Shown here: in pieces, positions 1 to 6,005 of the stretch | Position numbering within the stretch: position 1 is the stretch's first letter | Layout: every line of letters begins with the position of its first letter | From: Magnetococcales bacterium | GTDB taxonomy: Bacteria; Pseudomonadota; Magnetococcia; Magnetococcales; Magnetaquicoccaceae | Assembly (NCBI GenBank): GCA_015228895.1 | Contig: JADGCR010000053.1 | Location: 1 to 12,080 of the forward strand | Length of the DNA stretch: 12,080 nucleotides | Reading direction: 5' to 3' | Made by a program: the position numbers and the translations under genes | Notes under the pieces: model-generated | Database searches by the model: none | What the model was told of the DNA's origin: nothing | The model's input: only the letters and a program-made list of their open reading frames with translations

Positions 1-1199
1 TTCTGGCCTGCTTCCGGAAGTTCTCCCAGGGCATCCAGCACGAGGCCTCCCAGGGTTTCCGCCTGGAGGTCGGTCTGGAGAAAACCGGTCATCCGGGAGA
101 ACTCATCCACCTGCGTGATCCCGGGAAGCTGGTAACAACCGTTCACCAAGGGTTGGGCGTCATCCAGCGCCACTTCTTTTCTGATGCCTTTCAGCGGCCC
201 GAAAATGATTTCCAGCAGATCGTACATGGTCACCATGCCGATCAGACCGCCGAACTCGTCCACCACCATGGCCAGGGATTGATTCTTCTCCTTGAAGGAT
301 TGGAACAGGGAAGAGACCAGTCTGTTGGCGGAGACAAAATAGGGCTTGCGCAGCAAGGTCATGGGATCGATGGTGGATTTGTCCGTTTCCGGGAGATGTT
401 GGATCAGGTCGCGCACGTGCAGGATGCCCACCACGTCGTCCCGGTGGCCGTCATAGACCGGAATACGGGTAAAGCCGCTCTGCTTGCAGGCCTGAATCGC
501 TTCCTTGAGATCAGCGGATTTTGGCAAGAATTGAATTCTGACGCGGGGTGTCATGACATCCTGCACACGTATGTTGCCAAAATTGAAAATGTTGTCGATG
601 TAGGTGCGTTCCGCGTCGTCAATGGCCCCATCCTGGCTGGCCTGTTCCGCGAGGCTGCGCACCATTTCCTCGGTGACGGTGGCGCGTTTTTCCTTCTGCT
701 CGCCGATCATCAGGGTAATGAGGAGATTGGAAATCCAGCCGACCACCTTGCGCAACGGGGTGATCAGCAGGCGGAAGAAAGCCAGGGGCCGACTGACCAG
801 ACCGGCGACGGTGATGCTGTTGCGCACCGCGATCGTCTTGGGGGTGATCTCTCCGAACAACAGCAGAATGGGCAACATCACAAAAATGTTGACCCACCAT
901 TTCTCCTCGCCCCCGAGAAACCGGATCAACAGGGTGGCGGAGATATTGGAGGCCGCCACGTTGACCAGCTCGTTGCCGATGAGGATGGTGGTGATCAACG
1001 CCCTGGGGTCCTTCAACATTTGGCGAATCAACGCCAGCCGTGGATGGTTCTCCTTGGCCATTTGATCCAGTTGAATCTGGTTGAGGGAAAACAACGCGAC
1101 CTCGCTGCCAGAAAAAAACGCTGAACACCCGAGCAGCCCGACAAACAGCACCAGCTGCAAGACGAGGGCGATGTCCAACAAGACTGGGGGGGTTTCCAT
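1..1199 (-). CDS. CNNM/CorC (HlyC) family ion transporter, 3' end outside the window
   Basis: This gene encodes a membrane protein of the CNNM/CorC family, linked to Mg2+/Co2+ efflux and resistance. About 399 residues are visible. The N-terminal DUF21/CNNM membrane domain (about residues 1-190) has the characteristic FFSGSEVAL stretch after the first helix, a GNELVNVAASN motif and a GEITPKTIA motif. A CBS-domain pair follows from about residue 210, opening with VMTPR (M216) and including RIPVYDG and VVDEFGG. The start of the C-terminal CorC_HlyC domain (GELPEAG) is reached before the window ends, so only a short tail should be missing. The ATG at 1199 is supported by an AAGGAG Shine-Dalgarno sequence 5 nt upstream. 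It diverges from the terC operon across a 606-bp region. CBS pairs in this family bind adenine nucleotides with Mg. The transported ion here is inferred from family only. Confidence 0.93.
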   Translation of the reverse strand, partial: METPPVLLDIALVLQLVLFVGLLGCSAFFSGSEVALFSLNQIQLDQMAKENHPRLALIRQMLKDPRALITTILIGNELVNVAASNISATLLIRFLGGEEKWWVNIFVMLPILLLFGEITPKTIAVRNSITVAGLVSRPLAFFRLLITPLRKVVGWISNLLITLMIGEQKEKRATVTEEMVRSLAEQASQDGAIDDAERTYIDNIFNFGNIRVQDVMTPRVRIQFLPKSADLKEAIQACKQSGFTRIPVYDGHRDDVVGILHVRDLIQHLPETDKSTIDPMTLLRKPYFVSANRLVSSLFQSFKEKNQSLAMVVDEFGGLIGMVTMYDLLEIIFGPLKGIRKEVALDDAQPLVNGCYQLPGITQVDEFSRMTGFLQTDLQAETLGGLVLDALGELPEAGQ

Positions 1200-1231
1200 G
1201 ACGACTCCTTATAAAAGATGAGGTTGCTTCT

Positions 1232-1251
1232 GCCCGGTGCCGGCACCGGGC
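1232..1251. promoter_or_regulatory. 20-bp perfect palindrome in the corC leader
   Basis: The 10-bp half GCCCGGTGCC is followed at once by its exact reverse complement. It lies 33-52 bp upstream of the CNNM/CorC start codon, just before a TTATAAAAG-like AT stretch and the ribosome binding site. It could be an operator for a dimeric regulator or an RNA hairpin in the 5' leader. No T-run follows on the minus strand, so a simple intrinsic terminator is unlikely. The symmetry is seen directly; the function is inferred. Confidence 0.5.
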
Positions 1252-1281
1252 GCACCCGACAAAAATCCAGTTTTGATCACA

Positions 1282-1374
1282 GTATCCAACCAAGCTGAAT
1301 TCAAATTGAAGAGCCTGCGTTTTCCTGGCGACAAGATCCATTCGGTTCAATTTGAATTCAGATTGATTGGATAC
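1282..1374. repeat. AT-rich 29-bp inverted repeat with 35-bp loop
   Basis: Arms at 1282-1310 and 1346-1374 are reverse complements at 27 of 29 positions. The two mismatches pair 1294 with 1362 and 1290 with 1366. Each arm contains two smaller overlapping palindromes, TGAATTCA (1296-1303 and 1353-1360) and TTCAA-W-TTGAA (1300-1310 and 1346-1356). The arms are much richer in A+T than the surrounding genes. The element sits between divergent corC and terC. It may be a pair of operator sites, a MITE- or REP-like palindromic element, or a long RNA hairpin. No flanking direct repeat or transposase is visible. Confidence 0.75.
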
Positions 1375-1805
1375 ACTGCCCCTTGAAAAGCCTGGATTGG
1401 CACAGGAACACTGTCAACCCTTAACGGAGTCTGTCCAATGAACGCAGCGACAACACAACCAGTTGATCATAGAAACAATTCTCTCAAGGTTGACCTCTGG
1501 ACCCCCAGGCCGCCCCCCGAGGATCCCGGCAACCCGGCGCGGACGACGATACAAAACAATCTGTTTTTCGGTTCCAGGCGCGCAAGATCCTTGCTTGCCG
1601 AACCGGAACTCGATAAAAAAATCCTGATCAGGGACACAAGGGAGGAGCTCCGCCCAACCAAACAGGCCGCGAAACGAACCGATTGCCGGCAATCCCTGCC
1701 GCCCGGCTCCCGAAGAACCCGATCACTGAATCGACGCGCCGGGTAGTGGCCGACAGAAGAGACGATTCAACCGACAACATCCAACCCCATCGAGGTCACG
1801 CATTC
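1375..1805. other. 431-bp region before terC without a convincing gene
   Basis: The stretch has lower G+C and more mixed codon-position composition than the flanking genes. A 102-codon frame (1438-1746) follows a possible ACGGAG site, but it resembles no family I know and overlaps a strong hairpin, so I do not call it. Visible structure comprises the hairpin at 1566-1608 and a 14-bp perfect palindrome at 1681-1694 (GATTGCC and its complement). It is probably the promoter and long leader of the terC operon. I searched by eye for the yybP-ykoY Mn riboswitch core (GGGGAGUA-type loop), which often precedes terC/alx genes, and did not find it. Confidence 0.5.
1566..1608 (+). promoter_or_regulatory. 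Predicted stable hairpin in the terC leader
   Basis: Read as RNA, the outer stem pairs 1566-1574 with 1600-1608, including one G-U pair. A 2-nt bulge (CA, 1575-1576) follows, then GGC with GCC (1577-1579 and 1597-1599), a 2x2 internal loop with a possible G-U, and GCAAG with CTTGC (1582-1586 and 1590-1594) around an ATC loop. That gives 17 pairs in 43 nt. It is followed by GATAAAAAAA rather than a T-run, so it is not an ordinary intrinsic terminator on this strand. It lies about 200 nt upstream of the terC start codon. A regulatory role is inferred. Confidence 0.45.
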
Positions 1806-2831
1806 ATGGAAACCCAACACATTGGCTTTCCCACAGAAATCCTGTTGATTTTTGCGGGCGTCATCATCTTCTACATCGTGACGGACATCCACGCCCATCA
1901 CAAAAACCGCAACATGAGCCTCAAGGAGGCCACATTCTGGTTTGTCTTCTGGGTGGTCGCCGCCCTCTGTTTCGCCGCCTATCTGTGGGTGGCGCACGAT
2001 CCGGCCTGGGCCAAGCTGTTTCTGGTGGGGTTCGTCCTGGAGGAGTCCCTCTCCTTTGACAACGTGATGGTCTTCATCGTCATTTTCGCCTCCTTCAACA
2101 TCAAGGACGTGATCCTGCGCCGGGTGCTGTTTTATGGCATCCTGGGCGCCATCGTCTTTCGTTTGGCCTTCGCCACCGTGGGCACGGCCCTGTACGCCGC
2201 CTCCCCCTGGGTCGGGTTGGGCTTCGCCGCGATCGTGGCCTGGACCGCCTGGAAAATGTTGACCGCCGGGGAGGCGGACGAAACCCTGCACGACTACTCC
2301 CAACACTGGTCGGTGCGTCTGACCGAACGGTTCATGCCGGTCTTTCCCCGCCTGCACGGACAGGACATGGTCATCTCCCGCCAGGAAGCCGAAGCCCTGC
2401 AGAGCCGGGACCCCTCCATCCAGCTCAAGGGCCGGGCGGGACGCTACGCCACACCCGCCCTGCTGTGCATGATGGTCATCCAGGCCACGGACGTGATGTT
2501 CGCCTTCGATTCGGTGCCCGCCGTGATCGCGGTGACCAAGGAGCCGGTCCTGGTCTGGGGGGCCATGATCTTCGGCGTCATGGGGCTGCGGGCCATGTAT
2601 TTCATCATCGCCAGCCTGATGAAGTTTCTCGTCCATCTGGACAAGGCCATCATCGCCCTGCTGTTCTACATCGCCGCCAAGCTGGCGATCGAAGCGGGCA
2701 ACAACATCATCCAATGGCCCAACGTCCACCTCTCCCCTGAACAGAGCATGGGGATCGTCTTTTCGATCCTGGGATTGGGGGTGCTGGCATCCCTCGTGTT
2801 TCCGGACAAATCGAAACCAGGAACCCCCTGA
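1806..2831 (+). CDS. terC: TerC/Alx family integral membrane protein, probable Mn(II) exporter
   Basis: This 341-residue polytopic inner-membrane protein belongs to the TerC family. Members (Alx, MeeF/MeeY in other bacteria) export Mn(II), and some are tied to tellurite resistance or metalation of secreted proteins. Family signatures are the acidic helix motif EESLSFDNVMVF (E79, E80, D85) and the second motif ATDVMFAFDSVPAV (D229, D235), whose acidic residues probably line the metal path. About eight or nine hydrophobic segments span the protein, with a charged cytoplasmic loop near residues 160-215. I chose ATG 1806 (GAGGT 9 nt upstream) because the protein then begins as typical Alx-type members do. 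The frame stays open another 41 codons upstream, but that extension is polar and unlike the family. It is the first gene of a likely operon with SulP and DedA and diverges from the CNNM/CorC gene. Confidence 0.93.
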   Translation: METQHIGFPTEILLIFAGVIIFYIVTDIHAHHKNRNMSLKEATFWFVFWVVAALCFAAYLWVAHDPAWAKLFLVGFVLEESLSFDNVMVFIVIFASFNIKDVILRRVLFYGILGAIVFRLAFATVGTALYAASPWVGLGFAAIVAWTAWKMLTAGEADETLHDYSQHWSVRLTERFMPVFPRLHGQDMVISRQEAEALQSRDPSIQLKGRAGRYATPALLCMMVIQATDVMFAFDSVPAVIAVTKEPVLVWGAMIFGVMGLRAMYFIIASLMKFLVHLDKAIIALLFYIAAKLAIEAGNNIIQWPNVHLSPEQSMGIVFSILGLGVLASLVFPDKSKPGTP

Positions 2832-2857
2832 CCGCCATCCACAACCGGAGAAACAAC

Positions 2858-4918
2858 GTGTTGCGAATGAAACACAGTCTGGAAAACAACTGGATCCAGC
2901 TCCCCCTCCTCACCCAGTTGAGAGGGTATCAATCCTCCTGGATCCGGGGAGATCTCGTGGCGGGTCTGACCGCCTGTCTGGTCATGATTCCCTCGGTGCT
3001 GGCCTATGCGGAACTGGTCCACATGCCGCCCATCTCCGGCATCTACGCCGCTTTGGCGGCCGCGGTGGGTTTCGCCCTGTTCTCCTCGTCGCGCCACGTG
3101 ATCGCCGGCCCGGATGCGGCCATCGGTTTGCTGGCGGGGGCCGCCATCCTGCCGTTGGCCGCGGGCGATCCGGGTCGGATCGCCATGCTGGCCGCCATAC
3201 TGGGCATGCTCTCCGGCATCGTGCTGATGCTGGCCGCCCACCTGCGGGTGGGCGCGATCGCCGACTTCCTGTCCCGTCCGGTCCTGGTGGGCTACCTGAA
3301 CGGCGCCTCGCTGGTTCTCGCCTCCACCCAGATCGGCAAACTGTTCGCCATCAAAACCGAAGGCGAGGAGTTTTTCCACATTCTGTGGCAAATCCTCCAG
3401 AGACTGCCGGAAACCCACCCGCCAACCTTGATGTTCGGCATGGTCATGATCCTGTTCATGATCATCCTGGGGCGCGCCCTGCCCGTCATCCCCGGCGCGC
3501 TGGCGGTATCGGTGGTCGCCATCGTGGCCACCCGCTGGCTGGACCTGGGGGGGATGGGGGTGGCCCTGGTGGGTCGGGTGCCGGTTGGCGTGCCGGATTT
3601 TGTCGTGCCCGCCCTGCACTGGTCCGACATTCCCGCTCTGGCTCCGGCCGCGATCGCCATCGCCTTTCTGGCCTTTTCGGACGGCATTCTGCTGGCCCAG
3701 GCGTTTGCGGACAAAAACCGTTACGAGGTCCTGCCCGACAAGGAACTGACCGCGCTGGGCATTGCCAACATCAGCGCGGGCCTGTTGCAAGGTTTTCCGG
3801 TTTCCGCCAGCCAGTCCCGCACCTCCATTGTTGACGCCGCGGGAGGGAAAACCCAGTTGGCCCAGCTGATCGCGGCTGGCGGCCTGCTGATGTTCCTCTA
3901 TTTCGGGACCGATCTGCTGGCTTTTCTGCCCAAGGTGGCCCTGGCCGCCATCCTGATCGTCACGGCGCTGGGCATGCTGGAGTTGACCGCCTTGCGGGAT
4001 CTCTACCGCATGGATCGGTTCGAATGTTTCATGTCGGTGGCGGTGACCCTGGCCATTCTGGTGGCCGGCGTGGTTCCTGGCATCATCCTGGGCTTCCTGA
4101 TCGCCCTGATCGGCATCATCATGGGCATATCCCGCCCGGAGGACGCTGTTTTGCAACGGCTGGGTCCTGGAAAGAAATTCCACGACCTCGGAAAAAAGGC
4201 GCTCGACGAGGATGAGGACGAAGGCGAGACCGTCCCCGGTCTGCTGGTCTACCGTCTGTACGCCCCGCTGATTTTCGCCAACGCCCGTTACGTGCTGAAC
4301 CGCCTGCGCGCGCTGGTGGCCATGTCGGACCCGCCCATCCAGTGGATCGTCATCGACGCCCAGGCGATTACCGACATGGATATCACGGCGGCTCAACGGT
4401 TCGCCGAATGGTACCGGGAGATGCAAGCCGCCGGTATCGACATCAAGATCGCCGACGCGCCCCGTCCCTTCCTGGTGCAGTTGAAAAAAGTCGGCATTTC
4501 GGAAAACATCGGTTCCCATCAATTCTTCATCTCGGTCAAAAAGGCCGTCGAGGAGTATGAGAGCATGCGCAAACCGGTGCAGGAGATCGCCCTGCTGGCG
4601 CAAAGCTCAGACTATACCGAAACCTACCAGTTGCTGTTCCGGCGGGAAGGTTCCAACATGACCGCCACGTGTTCTTGCGAAACTGCGGAGAATGATGCAA
4701 TCTGCCGTCATCTTTTTTTGGTGCTCTCCGGTGAAATGGGAGCGTTGACTCTGCTGGAAGGCACACCGGACGATATCAAACGGATCGAACAGATGATGGC
4801 AGGCACCGACGTTGAAGTCGCATTCCACCAAATGATCTCTGTGGATGAAGCGATGCAATCGACCCTGAAAGAGTATCACAAGGCGAAAGAGACGTTGCGC
4901 AAGGCCGTGGACGATTAA
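2858..4918 (+). CDS. SulP/SLC26 anion transporter with STAS domain and SWIM-like zinc-finger tail
   Basis: This 686-residue protein is an inner-membrane anion transporter of the SulP family. The substrate could be sulfate, bicarbonate or a dicarboxylate; sequence alone does not decide. The membrane domain (about residues 20-435) opens with GDLVAGLTACLVMIPSVLAYA and contains the conserved SSSRHVIAGPDAA and FPVSASQSRTS motifs. After an acidic linker (DEDEDEGE) comes a STAS domain (about 450-565; VIDAQAITDMDIT with D500). Unlike typical SulP proteins of 550-600 residues, it continues about 110 residues. The tail contains C605-S-C607 and C616-R-H618, the CxC-xn-CxH pattern of SWIM zinc fingers, then a helical end. 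The tail DNA (4621-4920) is about 52% G+C by hand count against 69% for 3061-3360. GTG 2858 is preferred: GGAG lies 7 nt upstream, against 16 nt for ATG 2867. It starts 26 bp after terC. Confidence 0.92.
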   Translation: MLRMKHSLENNWIQLPLLTQLRGYQSSWIRGDLVAGLTACLVMIPSVLAYAELVHMPPISGIYAALAAAVGFALFSSSRHVIAGPDAAIGLLAGAAILPLAAGDPGRIAMLAAILGMLSGIVLMLAAHLRVGAIADFLSRPVLVGYLNGASLVLASTQIGKLFAIKTEGEEFFHILWQILQRLPETHPPTLMFGMVMILFMIILGRALPVIPGALAVSVVAIVATRWLDLGGMGVALVGRVPVGVPDFVVPALHWSDIPALAPAAIAIAFLAFSDGILLAQAFADKNRYEVLPDKELTALGIANISAGLLQGFPVSASQSRTSIVDAAGGKTQLAQLIAAGGLLMFLYFGTDLLAFLPKVALAAILIVTALGMLELTALRDLYRMDRFECFMSVAVTLAILVAGVVPGIILGFLIALIGIIMGISRPEDAVLQRLGPGKKFHDLGKKALDEDEDEGETVPGLLVYRLYAPLIFANARYVLNRLRALVAMSDPPIQWIVIDAQAITDMDITAAQRFAEWYREMQAAGIDIKIADAPRPFLVQLKKVGISENIGSHQFFISVKKAVEEYESMRKPVQEIALLAQSSDYTETYQLLFRREGSNMTATCSCETAENDAICRHLFLVLSGEMGALTLLEGTPDDIKRIEQMMAGTDVEVAFHQMISVDEAMQSTLKEYHKAKETLRKAVDD

Positions 4919-4953
4919 CCGCACAACCTGGATTTGGGAGCGCAACACCGGAA

Positions 4954-5520
4954 ATGGAAGCGTTTGTCAGCACATTCATCGCCGAACACGGCTATCTGGT
5001 CTATCCCCTGGTACTGGTCTGGACCTTCTTCGAGGGGGAAACCATCGTCCTGATCGTTTCCGCCATGGCCGCGACCACCGCGCCCTTCATCCATCTCCCC
5101 CTGCTGGCTCTCTGCGCCACGGCGGGCACGACCGCCGGGGATCAACTGTTTTACTATCTGGGACGGTTCTACGGCACCCCGTTTCTGGCGAACCGTCCCA
5201 GGTTGGCCGCCAAGGCCGAAAGGGGGTTCGAACTGTTGCGCAAGGGGGAGGTCGCCTTCATCCTGTCGTACCGTTTCATCTACGGGGTGCGCAACGTCAG
5301 CCCCTTCATCGTCGGCGTCAGCGGCACTCCACCCTTGCGTTTTCTGGCGCTCAACGTGCTCGCCTCCTCGGTGTGGGCCATGACCTTCGTGGTGGGGGGA
5401 TATTTTCTCGGCAAGGTGCTGGAAGAGTGGCTGGAACACTACAAACTGCACATGCTGGTGGGTGTGCTGTCATTGATTCTCGGCATTTACGCCTACAACC
5501 GTTTCAAGCGACCCACCTGA
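4954..5520 (+). CDS. DedA family (VTT/SNARE-associated domain) membrane protein
   Basis: This 188-residue inner-membrane protein belongs to the DedA family. Members are implicated in undecaprenyl-phosphate or phospholipid translocation and in membrane-potential and pH homeostasis. The order of features fits: an N-terminal hydrophobic segment with FFEGETIVLIVSA, the GTTAGDQLFYYLGRFYG motif containing the conserved acidic residue, then SYRFIYGVRNVSPFIVGVSG matching the family's R-x3-G-R/N-x3-P pattern. Two C-terminal hydrophobic helices end in a basic tail (RFKRPT). The ATG at 4954 is the only sensible start. A GGGAG lies 13 nt upstream, a slightly long spacing. The gene begins 35 bp after the SulP gene and is probably cotranscribed with it and terC. 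Its last 28 bp are overlapped on the opposite strand by the end of cadR. Confidence 0.9.
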   Translation: MEAFVSTFIAEHGYLVYPLVLVWTFFEGETIVLIVSAMAATTAPFIHLPLLALCATAGTTAGDQLFYYLGRFYGTPFLANRPRLAAKAERGFELLRKGEVAFILSYRFIYGVRNVSPFIVGVSGTPPLRFLALNVLASSVWAMTFVVGGYFLGKVLEEWLEHYKLHMLVGVLSLILGIYAYNRFKRPT

Positions 5521-5912
5521 ACCGCCTGATTGAGGGACTGCATGATGCCACACTCCCGGTTGGTCTGGCGGTGTTCGCACTCCCGCCGCAGGGAGACCAG
5601 CTGCTCCTTGAGGACGCCCATGGCCACGATCTGTTCCTCCACACGGGCGATCTGCACGTCGAGGAGGGCGTTGACCCCGGAGCAATCCCCGTCGGGATGG
5701 GCGCGGAAATCCAGCAGTTGGCGGATTTCCGCGAGTTTCATGCCCAAAGAGCGGCAGTGACGGATGAACCGCAACGCCTCCAGATGCGACACGCCATAAT
5801 CCCGATAGCCGGAGATCTCCCGTTGCGGGGGGGCCAGCAGACCCTCCCGCTCGTAGTAACGCACGGTCTCCACATCGCAACCCACCCGTTTGGCCAATTC
5901 ACCGGTACGCAT
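5493..5912 (-). CDS. cadR: MerR-family Cd(II)/Pb(II)-responsive regulator, CadR/PbrR type
   Basis: This 139-residue transcription factor senses a soft divalent metal and switches on the adjacent efflux ATPase by twisting its promoter. The N-terminal winged helix-turn-helix (TGELAKRVGCDVETVRYYE) is followed by GYRDYG and the FIRHCRSLGMKLAEIR segment, then the dimerisation helix. Counting from the ATG at 5912, the metal-binding cysteines of the CadR/PbrR group are at C77 (DGDCSGVNALLD), C112 and C121 (RECEHRQTNRECGI). It lacks the His-rich C-terminal tail of some CadR proteins. I prefer ATG 5912 over GTG 5918 because GAGG is correctly spaced and family members begin M-x-I/T-GELA. It diverges from the ATPase gene with the shared operator between them. 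The 3' end overlaps the DedA gene. Whether Cd, Pb or Zn is the natural inducer cannot be told. Confidence 0.93.
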   Translation of the reverse strand: MRTGELAKRVGCDVETVRYYEREGLLAPPQREISGYRDYGVSHLEALRFIRHCRSLGMKLAEIRQLLDFRAHPDGDCSGVNALLDVQIARVEEQIVAMGVLKEQLVSLRRECEHRQTNRECGIMQSLNQAVQVGRLKRL

Positions 5913-5936
5913 CTCCACCTCGCTTGAAAAAAGAGC

Positions 5937-5967
5937 TTGACCCTGTAGCAGCTACAGGGTGTGCAAT
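5937..5967 (+). promoter_or_regulatory. MerR-type promoter and CadR operator for the metal ATPase
   Basis: A -35 box TTGACC (5937-5942) and a -10 box TGCAAT (5962-5967) are separated by 19 bp, the overlong spacer characteristic of MerR-regulated promoters. A perfect dyad sits across it: ACCCTGTAGC (5940-5949), one central A (5950), then its exact complement GCTACAGGGT (5951-5960). This closely resembles the known cadR and pbrR operators (ACCCTATAG/CTACAGGGT type). The cadR gene starts 25 bp from the -35 box on the other strand, so the regulator probably also controls itself here. Confidence 0.9.
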
Positions 5968-6005
5968 GATGGCAGGAATCGATCCAACTGCCAATGGAGA
6001 GTCTC

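Noticed and set aside
153..1124. Plus-strand frame of 323 codons opposite corC
   Set aside because: It is rich in His, Gln, Asp and Gly, as expected for an antisense shadow of a GC-rich membrane-protein gene. The minus strand encodes a clear CNNM/CorC protein.
1396..1420. Sigma-54-like TGGCAC element
   Set aside because: TTGGCAC is present, but the required GC of the -12 box is missing at the correct 10-bp spacing.
1438..1746. 102-codon frame in the terC leader, preceded by ACGGAG
   Set aside because: It has no family resemblance, is rich in Arg and Pro without hydrophobic patterning, uses codons unlike its neighbours and contains a strong hairpin. It is kept only as a possibility in the intergenic entry.
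1683..1805. Upstream extension of the terC frame by 41 codons
   Set aside because: The extension is polar, Arg-rich and unlike TerC proteins. ATG 1806 has a ribosome site and gives a normal N-terminus.
1375..1805. yybP-ykoY Mn riboswitch before terC
   Set aside because: I looked for the conserved GGGGAGUA-type loop and its partner and found no convincing match. A covariance-model scan would be decisive.
2666..4603. Minus-strand frame of 645 codons opposite the SulP gene
   Set aside because: It is a low-complexity His/Gln/Gly/Asp shadow. The plus strand has conserved SulP and STAS motifs throughout.
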